Notes: generated by a model from the letters alone, not told the origin. Positions 26,975-34,912 are shown, numbered from the stretch's first letter. The stretch: DNA of 64,000 bases from Faecalibacterium duncaniae (GCF_010509575.1 NZ_CP048437.1:2914001-2978000); one strand, 5' to 3'. Made by a program: numbers and translations.

Positions 26975-27076
26975 ATGAACTTTATAATCTCTTTTACACT
27001 GTCCGTCGCAGCGGGTGTAGTCAGCTATTACATCTGCAAGTGGCTTGACGACCAGTTCAAGGCCGGTAAGCACTAA
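26975..27076 (+). CDS. 33-residue single-span membrane peptide
   Basis: The product begins MNFIISFTLSVAAGVVSYY and ends ICKWLDDQFKAGKH. It has one hydrophobic helix (residues 2-19) and a short basic/acidic tail, the layout of many small Firmicutes membrane peptides and of type I toxins. A very strong ribosome site (AAGGGGGTGAG) lies 5 nt upstream. A strong terminator follows directly. The function is unknown; no antisense promoter could be confirmed. A decayed second copy follows the terminator. Confidence 0.72.
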   Translation: MNFIISFTLSVAAGVVSYYICKWLDDQFKAGKH

Positions 27077-27083
27077 TCCTTAG

Positions 27084-27134
27084 CAAGCAGGAAGCCCCCT
27101 CGGTATTCGCACTACCGCGGGGGCTTCTTGTTGC
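27084..27134 (+). terminator. Terminator of the small membrane peptide gene
   Basis: GAAGCCCCC pairs with GGGGGCTTC, extended by an inner CGGTA/TACCG stem and outer AGCA/TTGC flanks, followed by TTG-TTG. Confidence 0.88.
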
Positions 27135-27140
27135 TACTTG

Positions 27141-27175
27141 GTGAGTTTTATGAACTGCAACCAATCTCTTTTACA
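27141..27175 (+). pseudogene. Decayed second copy of the small membrane peptide gene start
   Basis: GTGAGTTTTATGAAC at 27141 is identical to 26966-26980, and AATCTCTTTTACA at 27163 matches 26986-26998, but the distance differs by 2 nt, so the frame is lost. It is noncoding now. The nucleotidyltransferase gene converges on it from the right. Confidence 0.7.
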
Positions 27176-27225
27176 GCTTTATTATATGCTGTATCGCTCA
27201 AAAAGTCAAGCAGATTTTGTTTTGC

Positions 27226-28146
27226 TCACGCCCACAGATCCTCGGGGTACAGACCCTCCTGGGTTTTCTGGGCGATGGCGGCCACCACGGTGGGCTTATC
27301 CTCACGGTAGGTCACGCCGTACCACTTATCGGTGCTCTTGAGCACGGTGACCGCTGCCTTGCCCTCATCGATGAGCTCGCTGGCCACGGTGGGCAGGAAA
27401 TACTCGCACTTGAGGGGGTTCTGGGGCAGATTCTCACGCAGCCAGCCTGCAAAGCGGCGGTCGGCCTCGTCCAGGAAGCTCTTGCCGAAGCCCCACAGGT
27501 TCATGCTGACAGGTGCTTCCACCGGCAGGTCATCCGTGCCCTCACCGGTGAGGGAGGTGCAGCGGATGCCGCCCTCATAGGTCTCGATGCCGGTGCGCTC
27601 GGTCACGCTGTGCAGGGTGCCGTCCGGGTTCACCACGCAGACACCGCGGGAGACGGTGCCGTTCTCAGAGACGGTATTTTTGAGCAGGTAGCTCACCATG
27701 CAGTAATCGTAAACTGCGCCGTCCTGATGGGTGGACAGATACTCATAGATGACCTTGAAGGCCTCGGGGCCGTAGTAATCGTCCGCGTTGATGACAGCGA
27801 AGGGGCCATCAATGAGGTCTTTTGCGGCCAGCACGGCGTGGCAGGTGCCCCAGGGCTTGACACGGCCCTCGGGGATGGTGAAGCCTGCGGGCAGCTCATC
27901 CAGCTGCTGGAAAGCGTATTTCACGTTCATGCCCTGAGAGACGCGGTCACCGATGGCGGCTTTGAAAGCCTCCTCGATCTCGTGCTTGATGACAAAGATC
28001 ACGGTCTCAAAGCCTGCACGGTGGGCATCGTACAGGGAGTACTCCACAATGGGCTGGCCCTTGGGGCCCACCGGGTCGATCTGCTTCATGCCGCCGTAAC
28101 GGCTGCCCATGCCGGCAGCCATGACCACCAATACCGGTTTGTTCAT
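27226..28146 (-). CDS. Nucleotidyltransferase-family protein (sugar-phosphate nucleotidyltransferase-like)
   Basis: A 306-residue protein. The N-terminus VLVVMAAGMGSRYGGMKQIDPVGP is the NTP-binding loop of GT-A-like nucleotidyltransferases, followed by FAVINADDYYGPEAF with the metal Asp. Related enzymes activate glucose-1-phosphate or other sugars with UTP, dTTP or CTP. The sugar and nucleotide cannot be fixed from sequence. The ATG at 28146 was chosen because GGAGGAAAG sits just upstream; the longer in-frame start at 28215 overlaps the promoter. Monocistronic. Confidence 0.85.
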   Translation of the reverse strand: MNKPVLVVMAAGMGSRYGGMKQIDPVGPKGQPIVEYSLYDAHRAGFETVIFVIKHEIEEAFKAAIGDRVSQGMNVKYAFQQLDELPAGFTIPEGRVKPWGTCHAVLAAKDLIDGPFAVINADDYYGPEAFKVIYEYLSTHQDGAVYDYCMVSYLLKNTVSENGTVSRGVCVVNPDGTLHSVTERTGIETYEGGIRCTSLTGEGTDDLPVEAPVSMNLWGFGKSFLDEADRRFAGWLRENLPQNPLKCEYFLPTVASELIDEGKAAVTVLKSTDKWYGVTYREDKPTVVAAIAQKTQEGLYPEDLWA

Positions 28147-28186
28147 TTTTCTTTCCTCCTGCGTCAGTGCGCTGTTCTTTGCGTCT

Positions 28187-28215
28187 ATTATACTCCAAAT
28201 TTTCCCGGGCAACAA
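28187..28215 (-). promoter_or_regulatory. Promoter of the nucleotidyltransferase gene
   Basis: On the minus strand TTGTTG and TATAAT are 17 nt apart, about 41 nt before the start. Confidence 0.65.
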
Positions 28216-28308
28216 GGGACAGCTTTTCCTTGAATTTTTGCATGGATTCTCACCCGCTGCCGTGATAGAATAGAGGCAATGGAGTTTCCGCAGAAAAGGA
28301 GAATGCTT

Positions 28309-29085
28309 ATGTCAACCAAAACTGTCTGGATCACCGGCGCGTCCTCCGGCATCGGGCGGGAGTTTGCCCGCCGCTATGCCCGGCTGGGCTTCCGGCTCAT
28401 TCTGACCGCCCGCCGCCGCGACCGGCTGGAGACCCTTGCCGCTGAGCTCCGGGCGAAACACGGCACCCTCTGCCGCATCGTACCCGCCGACCTTGCGCAG
28501 GATGCGCAGGTCACCGCCCTGTGCGAAGCACTGGCAGACGAACGCATCGACCTGTTCATCAACAACGCGGGCTTTGGTGCCTGCGGTGCCTTTTCCGAGA
28601 CGGACGCGGGCAAGGAGCTTTCCATGCTGCGGGTAAACGTGCTGGCCATGCACCGGCTGTTCAAGTTCACTCTGCGCAAGATGGAAGCCCAGGGCTTCGG
28701 CACCATCCTGAACGTGGCATCCTCGGCGGGCCTGCTGCCGGGCGGGCCCTATATGGCGGGCTACTATGCCTCCAAAGCATACGTTGTCAGCCTGACCCGC
28801 GGCGTGGCTGAGGAGCTGCGGGAGCAGCACAGCCCGGTCTATGTCTGTGCCCTCTGCCCCGGCCCCGTGGACACCGAGTTCAACGACCGCGCCGATGTGG
28901 TGTTCGCCCTCAAGGGCATCACCCCGGAGCTCTGCGTGGAGGAAGCCATGCGCGGGATGCTCCGCCGCAAAACCATCATCGTGCCCAGCACCCTGATGCG
29001 CCTTGCCACCACGGCCCAGAAGCTCGTTCCCACGCCCCTGCTCATGCCCATTCTGGCCCACCAGCAGAAGAAAAAGCTGGGCTGA
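28309..29085 (+). CDS. Short-chain dehydrogenase/reductase
   Basis: A 258-residue Rossmann-fold oxidoreductase. Cofactor loop TGASSGIGREF (residues 8-18), NNAG in LFINNAGFGACGAF, catalytic Ser-Tyr-Lys in NVASSAGLLPGGPYMAGYYASKA. Basic residues after the second strand (TARRRDRL) suggest NADP(H). It resembles the DltE/YqjQ type of SDR. The substrate is unknown. The start at 28309 follows AAAAGGAG by 7 nt; an ATG at 28303 is the alternative. Confidence 0.92.
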   Translation: MSTKTVWITGASSGIGREFARRYARLGFRLILTARRRDRLETLAAELRAKHGTLCRIVPADLAQDAQVTALCEALADERIDLFINNAGFGACGAFSETDAGKELSMLRVNVLAMHRLFKFTLRKMEAQGFGTILNVASSAGLLPGGPYMAGYYASKAYVVSLTRGVAEELREQHSPVYVCALCPGPVDTEFNDRADVVFALKGITPELCVEEAMRGMLRRKTIIVPSTLMRLATTAQKLVPTPLLMPILAHQQKKKLG

Positions 29086-29092
29086 TGGCCGC

Positions 29093-29121
29093 TTGACAGC
29101 GCACCGCCGCTCATGTATTTT
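29093..29121 (+). promoter_or_regulatory. Promoter of the RpiB-family gene
   Basis: TTGACA and TATTTT are 17 nt apart, 32 nt upstream of the start at 29154. Confidence 0.7.
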
Positions 29122-29153
29122 AGAGGTATCCGAAAAAACAGGAGGAATGTCCC

Positions 29154-29789
29154 ATGAAAATTGCACTCATCAACGAAAACAGCCAGGCCGCCAAAAACGG
29201 CATCATTGAAGCCGCCCTGAAAAAGGTGGTGGAGCCCATGGGCCACGAGGTGGTCAACTACGGCATGTACACCGCAGAGGATGCCGCCCAGCTGACTTAT
29301 GTTCAGTGCGGCATTCTGGCCGCCATCCTGCTGAACAGCGGCGCGGCCGACTACGTCATCACCGGCTGCGGCACCGGCGAGGGTGCCATGCTGGCCCTGA
29401 ACAGCTTCCCCGGCGTGATCTGCGGCCATGTGGAGGACCCCGTGGACGCTTACACCTTTGCCCACGTCAACGACGGCAACGCCGTTTCCATGCCCTTTGC
29501 TAAGGGCTTTGGCTGGGGCGGCGAGCTGAACCTCGAGTACTGCTTCGAGAAGCTGTTCGGCTTTGGCCACGGTCAGGGCTACCCCAAGGAGCGCGTTGTG
29601 CCCGAGATGCGGAACAAGGCCATTCTGGATGATGTGCGCGCCGCCACCTTCAAGCCCCTGATCGAGTGCCTGCAGAGCATCGACCAGGACCTGCTCAAGG
29701 GAGCCATTGCAGGCGAGAAGTTCAGCAAGCTGTTCTTCGCCTCCTGCAAGGACGAGCAGCTGGCCACCTACATCAAGACCCTGCTGTAA
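29154..29789 (+). CDS. RpiB/LacA/LacB-family sugar-phosphate isomerase
   Basis: A 211-residue protein. The N-terminal half follows ribose-5-phosphate isomerase B and galactose-6-phosphate isomerase: DYVITGCGTGEGAMLALNSFPGVICG contains the phosphate-binding GCGTGEGA loop with the active-site Cys position, followed by the VNDGNAVSMP segment. The protein is longer than RpiB (about 150 residues) by an extra 60-residue C-terminal part (EYCFEKLFGFGHG onward). The pentose or hexose substrate is not fixed. Monocistronic with its own promoter and terminator. Confidence 0.85.
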   Translation: MKIALINENSQAAKNGIIEAALKKVVEPMGHEVVNYGMYTAEDAAQLTYVQCGILAAILLNSGAADYVITGCGTGEGAMLALNSFPGVICGHVEDPVDAYTFAHVNDGNAVSMPFAKGFGWGGELNLEYCFEKLFGFGHGQGYPKERVVPEMRNKAILDDVRAATFKPLIECLQSIDQDLLKGAIAGEKFSKLFFASCKDEQLATYIKTLL

Positions 29790-29822
29790 GCGGAAGCAGC
29801 AGGATATATTTTCAAGCGCTTT

Positions 29823-29872
29823 GCACCCGAAGAGCCTTTTCTTTTTTGAGAAGGCTTTCCGGGTGTTTTTTT
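29823..29872 (+). terminator. Terminator after the RpiB-family gene
   Basis: CACCCG pairs with CGGGTG and AGCCTTTTC with GAGAAGGCT, followed by seven T. Confidence 0.9.
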
Positions 29873-30003
29873 GTCATTTTTTACATTTCTCAATTGAAAT
29901 TTTGTCGATTTCAACAATTGACGATATATATATATATATAATGGTTATAGACAAAATTCATCGAGTTTCGACACTCTTTTGCTGCTTCATGGAGGTGAAG
30001 CCA

Positions 30004-30228
30004 ATGGCCGGAAAGCTCTGCCCGAACTGCAAACAATTCACATTTTTCAAAACAGTTGGTGAAAACCGTGAGTGCACCAAATGTGGGTACAAAATGGTCG
30101 TTCCGATCCAAAGCAAGGGCCGCGGCGAACGTTGCCCCAACTGCGGAAAACTGACTGTACAAAATCAGGGTGGAAGGAAGTGCTGCACAAACTGCGGCGC
30201 AACCTTCAAAGGAGGAAAAAATGGCTAA
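30004..30228 (+). CDS. Small zinc-ribbon protein with four C-x-x-C motifs
   Basis: A 74-residue protein with CPNC, CTKC, CPNC and CTNC pairs, enough for two zinc ribbons, separated by basic linkers. Nothing else is recognisable; nucleic-acid or protein binding is possible. The ribosome site GGAGGTGAAG is 5 nt upstream. It overlaps the DUF697 gene by 8 nt, so the two are made together. Upstream is an inverted repeat TTGAAAT/ATTTCAA (29894-29914) and a run of alternating AT (29924-29941), an AT-rich promoter region. Confidence 0.78.
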   Translation: MAGKLCPNCKQFTFFKTVGENRECTKCGYKMVVPIQSKGRGERCPNCGKLTVQNQGGRKCCTNCGATFKGGKNG

Positions 30229-30751
30229 AACCAAAGTTACAATGCCGGATGACCTGAAGAGCAAGTGCGCCGCTGTCATTCACACTGCCACAACAGCTGC
30301 CGCCGCTGCAGGTATTATCCCGATTCCTATGGCTGACACCATTCCCATTACTGCCGCTCAGATTACCATGATTATCGGCTTGGGGCATATCTTCGATATT
30401 TCTCTTTCCGAAACGGCAGCCAAATCCATTTTGGGTGGTACAATGGCAAGCCAGACCGGGCGTGCTGTATTTTCTGGCATTATCAAAGGCATTCCCGGTG
30501 TCGGAACCGTTGTGGGCGGTGTCATCAGTGCTGGCACTTCTGTTGCATTGACCGAGACCCTTGGCTGGATCGTTGCGGAGGATTTCTATAAAAAGAGCCT
30601 CGATCCGACAGCAGAGAGTGTTCTCGATACGGCCAATACAGTTATGAACGGTTTCAATGACTTTACCGGAAGCGTAAATTCTCAGGCTCGTGCATCTGCT
30701 GCGGCAAACGCTGCCGCCACTGCAAAAAAGACCAAAAAGCGCTTCTTCTAA
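30221..30751 (+). CDS. DUF697-like hydrophobic protein
   Basis: A 176-residue protein. After a short basic start, residues 15-130 contain two or three hydrophobic helices with AAAGIIPIPMADTIPITAAQ and IIGLGHIFDISLSETAAKSIL, then GIPGVGTVVGGVISAG, matching DUF697/YcjF-type domains often found beside small GTPases. No GTPase is present here. The tail is A/K-rich (AKKTKKRFF). The start at 30221 follows GGAGG and lies inside the zinc-ribbon gene. Confidence 0.78.
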   Translation: MAKTKVTMPDDLKSKCAAVIHTATTAAAAAGIIPIPMADTIPITAAQITMIIGLGHIFDISLSETAAKSILGGTMASQTGRAVFSGIIKGIPGVGTVVGGVISAGTSVALTETLGWIVAEDFYKKSLDPTAESVLDTANTVMNGFNDFTGSVNSQARASAAANAAATAKKTKKRFF

Positions 30752-30766
30752 GTACATCCTATAAGT

Positions 30767-30807
30767 AAAAAGCCGTAACGCAGTTTCGATTGTGTTACGG
30801 CTTTTTT
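30767..30807 (+). terminator. Terminator after the DUF697-like gene
   Basis: AAAAGCCGTAACGCA pairs with TGTGTTACGGCTTTT, followed by further T. Confidence 0.92.
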
Positions 30808-30825
30808 GGCTTAATTTTTCTTCAA

Positions 30826-30854
30826 TTGACTTTTCCCCGGAAACCGGATACACT
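30826..30854 (+). promoter_or_regulatory. Promoter of the DUF1622 gene
   Basis: TTGACT and TACACT are 17 nt apart, 72 nt before the chosen start. Confidence 0.6.
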
Positions 30855-30925
30855 AATCCTATCCAAACACATCCTGCTCACCCTGAAAAGGGCGGTTTAT
30901 GATACGAAACACGAGGAAGTCTAAT

Positions 30926-31342
30926 ATGGCATGGTTATACCATTTCAATCAGATCGTCACCCACGGCATGGAGGGGTTTCTGGAGACGGCGGTGCCGCTG
31001 ATCTCCGGGTTGGCTGAGATCATCGGCCTGTTCATCATCGTCACCAGCCTTGTCAAGGCCACCTACCACTATGTGCGGGTCACCTTTTTCCATGGCCAGC
31101 ACGATTTCCTCCACGAGATGTCCAGCGGCCTGACCACGGCGCTGGAGTTCCTGATGTCGGCGGAGATCGCCAAGACCTTCCTGTTGCAGAATCTGGAATC
31201 GGTGGTGCCGCTGGCGGCCACCTTTGCCCTGCGGGCCATGATGAGCCTGATGCTCCACTGGGAGATGGAGGGCGGGCACCGCTCCGGCCGCAAAAAGGAA
31301 GAAACGCCCGCCGGTGAGGCTGAGAAAAAGAATGACTTATAA
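30926..31342 (+). CDS. DUF1622 family membrane protein
   Basis: A 138-residue protein with three membrane segments: VPLISGLAEIIGLFIIVTSLV, a second near LTTALEFLMSAEIAKTFL, and a third VVPLAATFALRAMMSLML. The order and the RVTF/HDFLHEMSSGL piece between them match DUF1622. The tail is charged (SGRKKEETPAGEAEKK). The role is unknown. The ATG at 30926 is preferred because GAGGAAG lies 9 nt upstream; an ATG at 30899 is the alternative. Confidence 0.78.
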   Translation: MAWLYHFNQIVTHGMEGFLETAVPLISGLAEIIGLFIIVTSLVKATYHYVRVTFFHGQHDFLHEMSSGLTTALEFLMSAEIAKTFLLQNLESVVPLAATFALRAMMSLMLHWEMEGGHRSGRKKEETPAGEAEKKNDL

Positions 31343-31402
31343 AGTTTCCCTCTTTTTTCTCGGTTCTGGGTTGTGTAAAACGTAAAAATCGTGCCCCGGC
31401 TC

Positions 31403-31431
31403 TTGACAGTTTTGCACAAAGGGGCTATACT
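31403..31431 (+). promoter_or_regulatory. Consensus promoter of the ammonium transporter gene
   Basis: TTGACA and TATACT are exactly 17 nt apart. Initiation is expected near 31438, which leaves a leader of about 150 nt. Confidence 0.85.
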
Positions 31432-31446
31432 CGTGCCATCGAAAGC

Positions 31447-31483
31447 AAAGGCGCTGACGGAAGTGATTCCGCCAGCGCCTTTT
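31447..31483 (+). terminator. Leader terminator (attenuator) ahead of the ammonium transporter gene
   Basis: AAAGGCGCTG pairs with CAGCGCCTTT, with an inner CGGAA/TTCCG stem closed by a GTGA tetraloop, followed by TTTTGTGTTTT. It begins about 10 nt after the predicted start of transcription, so most transcripts should stop here unless something prevents it. Confidence 0.8.
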
Positions 31484-31587
31484 GTGTTTTCGCTGGATAT
31501 TGCTCGGGAGGAATAGAGGGCCTCCTGAACAAGGCTCCCGCGCACATTCGGTGCGGGGAGCGCATTACAAACCGGGGAGGTATTATA

Positions 31588-33330
31588 ATGTTCAGTTCCA
31601 TAAACACCTGTTGGGTGCTGGTTGCGGCATTCCTGGTCTACTTTATGCAGGCCGGTTTTGCGCTGTGTGAGGCGGGCTTTACCCGCGCCAAAAACACCGG
31701 CAACATCCTGATGAAAAACATGATGGACTTCTGCATCGGCACACCGTGCTACTGGGTCATCGGCTTCGGCCTGATGTTCGGCGGCACAAGCGCGTTGATC
31801 GGCGGGTTCGATCCGTTCATTCAGGGCGATTACAGCCACCTGGGGCTTGATATCCCGCTGTGGGTGTACATCGTGTTCCAGACCGTGTTCTGTGCCACGG
31901 CAGCCACCATCGTGTCCGGCTCCATGGCCGAGCGCACCAACTTCAAGGCTTACTGCGTTTATTCCGCTGCCATTTCGCTGGTGGTCTACCCCATCTGCGG
32001 CCACTGGATGTGGGGCGGCGGCTGGCTGCAGAGCATGGGCTTCCATGATTTTGCCGGTTCCGCAGCCGTTCACAATGTGGGCGGCGTGATTGCCCTGCTG
32101 GGTGCCGCAATGCTCGGCCCCCGCATCGGCAAGTACGATAAGGACGGCAACCCCCACGCCATTCCCGGCCACAACCTGACCGCCGGTGCGCTGGGCGTGT
32201 TCATTCTGTGGTTCTGCTGGTTCGGCTTCAACGGCGGCTCTTCCCTGAGCCTTGCCACCGATGAGGCTATGACCCTGACGGGCCTTGTCTGCTTCAACAC
32301 CAACCTGGCCGCTGCCGTTGCCACCTGTGTGACCATGATCTTCACCTGGCTGCGCTACGGCAAGCCCGATGTTTCCATGACCCTGAACGGCTCTCTGGCC
32401 GGTCTGGTCGCCATCACCGCAGGCTGCGACGCGGTCTCTCCTTTCGGTGCCTTCATCATCGGCTTCGTGGCCGGTATCCTCGTTGTCCTGAGCGTTGAAT
32501 TCTTTGATAAGATCGCAAAGATCGATGACCCCGTGGGCGCTGTCTCCGTTCACTTTGCAAACGGCGTGTGGGGCACCATTGCCGTGGGCCTGTTCTCCAA
32601 CGGCGGCGACGGCGTGGGCAAGGGCCTGTTCTACGGCGGCGGCTTTGCACAGCTGGGCACCCAGCTGCTGGGCCTTATCACCGTTGATGTGTACGTTGTG
32701 GTCGTGATGTTCATCATCTTCAAGATCATCGACAAGACCATCGGCCTGCGCGTCCCCGCTGAGGTGGAGATCGACGGCCTGGATATCCACGAGCACGGCC
32801 TGGCTTCCGCTTACGCCGGTTTCTCCATCTCCGATGCCAACGCCGCTGCCATGGTGCCCAACGAGAACACCGATCTGGGCGAGGATGATGCCTCCAAGGC
32901 AAGCGCCGTGCAGATGAACGCTGCCGTGCCTGTGGTCAAGGAGCCTGCCGTCATCCACGATGGCATCTACGACACCGGGATGCACAAGGTGTCCATCATT
33001 GCAAAGCTCTCCAAGTTCGATCCGCTCAAGACCGCGCTGAACGATCTGGGCGTGACCGGCATGACCGTGACCCAGGTGATGGGCTGCGGCATCCAGAAAG
33101 GCACCACCGAGAAATACCGCGGCGTGCCTGTGGACAGCACCTTGCTGCCCAAGATCAAGGTCGAGGTCATCGTTTCCAAGATCAGCGTGGACGCTGTGGT
33201 GGATGCCGCCAAGAAGGCCCTGTACACCGGCCACATCGGCGATGGCAAGATCTTTGTCTACAACGTGACCCGCGTGGTAAAGATCCGCACCGGCGAAGAG
33301 GACTTTGCCGCCCTGCAGGATGTGGAGTAA
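31588..33330 (+). CDS. Ammonium transporter fused to a C-terminal PII domain
   Basis: A 580-residue fusion. Residues 1-410 form the Amt/MEP/Rh channel: MQAGFALCEAGF start, the Trp/His pore region (VYPICGHWMWGGG, GVHNVGG-like segments), VGLFSNGG near the end. After a linker, residues 465-580 are a GlnB/GlnK-like PII domain (MHKVSIIAKL, GIQKGTTEKYRGV, SKISVDAVVDAAKKAL, GDGKIFV). PII normally blocks Amt when nitrogen is high. The T-loop lacks the uridylylated Tyr51 (RGVPVDSTLLPK), so control is probably by ligand only. RBS GGGGAGG is 7 nt upstream. Confidence 0.93.
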   Translation: MFSSINTCWVLVAAFLVYFMQAGFALCEAGFTRAKNTGNILMKNMMDFCIGTPCYWVIGFGLMFGGTSALIGGFDPFIQGDYSHLGLDIPLWVYIVFQTVFCATAATIVSGSMAERTNFKAYCVYSAAISLVVYPICGHWMWGGGWLQSMGFHDFAGSAAVHNVGGVIALLGAAMLGPRIGKYDKDGNPHAIPGHNLTAGALGVFILWFCWFGFNGGSSLSLATDEAMTLTGLVCFNTNLAAAVATCVTMIFTWLRYGKPDVSMTLNGSLAGLVAITAGCDAVSPFGAFIIGFVAGILVVLSVEFFDKIAKIDDPVGAVSVHFANGVWGTIAVGLFSNGGDGVGKGLFYGGGFAQLGTQLLGLITVDVYVVVVMFIIFKIIDKTIGLRVPAEVEIDGLDIHEHGLASAYAGFSISDANAAAMVPNENTDLGEDDASKASAVQMNAAVPVVKEPAVIHDGIYDTGMHKVSIIAKLSKFDPLKTALNDLGVTGMTVTQVMGCGIQKGTTEKYRGVPVDSTLLPKIKVEVIVSKISVDAVVDAAKKALYTGHIGDGKIFVYNVTRVVKIRTGEEDFAALQDVE

Positions 33331-33426
33331 CGCTCCGCACAATTTCAACCGCTGTCCCGCTTTGAAAGCGTGACGATATTTGTTCTCCTTGTTCTCCTTT
33401 TCCTTTTTCTGAAATCCATTCGGCAG

Positions 33427-33462
33427 AACCCCTGCTTCCTCCGCACAAGGAAGCAGGGGTTT
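33427..33462 (+). terminator. Terminator after the ammonium transporter-PII gene
   Basis: AACCCCTGCTTCC pairs with GGAAGCAGGGGTT, followed by a T-rich run. Confidence 0.92.
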
Positions 33463-33505
33463 GTTGTTGTCGTCACGATGTGAGCCCCCCTGCAATGGTT
33501 CCGGG

Positions 33506-33534
33506 TTGACATCCCCGTGCGGGCGTGTTATTTT
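33506..33534 (+). promoter_or_regulatory. Promoter of the ClC-family gene
   Basis: TTGACA and TATTTT are 17 nt apart, 40 nt before the start at 33575. The short leader shows no fluoride riboswitch. Confidence 0.75.
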
Positions 33535-33574
33535 GGAGTGTAAAATTTTCAGTTTTTTTGTATCAGGAGTTTCT

Positions 33575-34855
33575 ATGAGCAACTTGAATGATTTTAACCG
33601 CGAGGCCAAAGCCGCCCTGTGGGTGGTCCTGCAATGGCTGCTGCTGGCCGTGCCCACGGGTCTGGTCTGCGGCGCAGTCGGCACAGCGTTCCACCTGAGC
33701 GTGGAGTACGTCACCGAGCTGCGGGCCGCGCAGAGCTGGCTGCTGCTCTGCCTGCCGCTGGCGGGCCTTGCCATCGTGGCACTCTACAAGGTCACAAAGT
33801 GCGAAGGCGTGGGCACCAATAACGTCATCCGCGCCGTGCAGAGCGGCGAGCCGGTCAGCCCGCTGCTGGTGCCCGCCATCTTTCTGGGCACGGTGCTCAC
33901 CCACCTGTGCGGCGGTTCTGCCGGCCGCGAGGGTGCCGCTTTGCAGATGGGCGGCAGCATCGGCTGGAACGTGGGCAAACTGCTCCACCTGAGCGATTAC
34001 GTCCGCCGCACCGCCACCATCAGCGGGATGGCCGCGTTCTTCTCCGCCCTGTTCGGCACCCCGCTGACCGCTGCCCTCTTCGCCATGATGGTGGAGGACG
34101 TGGGGCTGACGTTCACTTCGGCCTTTATGCCCGCGTTCACGTCGGCACTCATTGCTTACGGCGTATCCCTATTCTTCGGGATCGCCCCGACCAATTTTGT
34201 GCTCAATTCCATCCCGCACCTGACGCTGGAAACCGCGCTTCAGACCGCCCTGCTGGGCATTGCCTGTGCCGCCGTGACCCGGCTGTTCTGCTGGACGCTT
34301 CACACCCTGGAACATGGGATCCCCAAACGGATCCCGAATCCCTGGCTCCGGGCTTTTGCGGGCGGTGCAGCCGTGGTAGCGTTCTCGTATCTGTTCGGTG
34401 TCGGGCGGTACAACGGGGCCGGAATGGCCGTCATTGCCGATGCCGTGGAGCAGGGAGCCGCGCTGCCCTGGGATTTTCTGTGCAAGATCTTCCTGACCGC
34501 CCTGACCCTGGCAGTAGGCTTCAAAGGCGGCGAGGTGGTCCCAAGTTTCTACATCGGGGCGACCTTTGGCTGCATCGCCGGGCCATGGCTGGGCCTGCCC
34601 GCCGGGTTTGCCGGTGCCATCGGTCTGGTCTGCGTGTTCTGCGGAGCCACAAACGCCCTGATCCCCTCCATCCTGCTGGGATTCGAGCTGTTTGGCGGGC
34701 AGGGGCTGGAGCTTATTGCGCTGGGCTGCGGCGTGTGCTACATGCTCTCGGGCCACCACGGCCTCTACAGCAGCCAGACCTTTGTCACCAACAAGCTGCG
34801 ACCGGAGTACGCCTCCCACAAGTGGCGGGTCAAGCTGAAGAAAAAAGAAGAATGA
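33575..34855 (+). CDS. ClC-family anion transporter (possibly fluoride type)
   Basis: A 426-residue membrane protein. SAGREGAALQMGGSIGWNVG is the ClC anion-pathway motif that carries the gating glutamate, and MAAFFSALFGTPLTAALFAMMVE follows as in the family. The first selectivity segment, usually GSGIP, reads EGVGTNNVIRAV; substitution by a T-N-N or similar set recalls ClC-F fluoride exchangers, which typically have N-N-x-I there. The central Ser is missing. There is no CBS domain. No fluoride riboswitch is seen, so the ion is open. RBS TCAGGAGT is upstream. Confidence 0.85.
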   Translation: MSNLNDFNREAKAALWVVLQWLLLAVPTGLVCGAVGTAFHLSVEYVTELRAAQSWLLLCLPLAGLAIVALYKVTKCEGVGTNNVIRAVQSGEPVSPLLVPAIFLGTVLTHLCGGSAGREGAALQMGGSIGWNVGKLLHLSDYVRRTATISGMAAFFSALFGTPLTAALFAMMVEDVGLTFTSAFMPAFTSALIAYGVSLFFGIAPTNFVLNSIPHLTLETALQTALLGIACAAVTRLFCWTLHTLEHGIPKRIPNPWLRAFAGGAAVVAFSYLFGVGRYNGAGMAVIADAVEQGAALPWDFLCKIFLTALTLAVGFKGGEVVPSFYIGATFGCIAGPWLGLPAGFAGAIGLVCVFCGATNALIPSILLGFELFGGQGLELIALGCGVCYMLSGHHGLYSSQTFVTNKLRPEYASHKWRVKLKKKEE

Positions 34856-34883
34856 TTTTTCGCAGATTTTCGCCGCGGAGAGC

Positions 34884-34912
34884 TTGATTTTTTGCCGCCA
34901 TCGTGCTACAAT
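34884..34912 (+). promoter_or_regulatory. Promoter of the thrS T-box transcript
   Basis: TTGATT and TACAAT are 17 nt apart. Transcription would begin about 10 nt later, at the start of the T-box leader. Confidence 0.75.

Noticed and set aside
29923..29942. Alternating AT run as a phase-variable promoter
   Set aside because: The spacing between a TTGACG box and TATAAT is only 13 nt, so a promoter with a variable spacer cannot be supported from one sequence.
31533..31562. GC-rich hairpin before the ammonium transporter as a terminator
   Set aside because: It has no U-run after it; it is listed only as leader structure.
33331..33574. Fluoride riboswitch before the ClC gene
   Set aside because: I looked for the conserved pseudoknot segments of that class in the leader and did not find them.
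31069..33774. 900-codon open frame opposite the ammonium transporter
   Set aside because: It crosses a promoter, a terminator and two genes on the other strand and has no motif; the plus-strand genes are certain.
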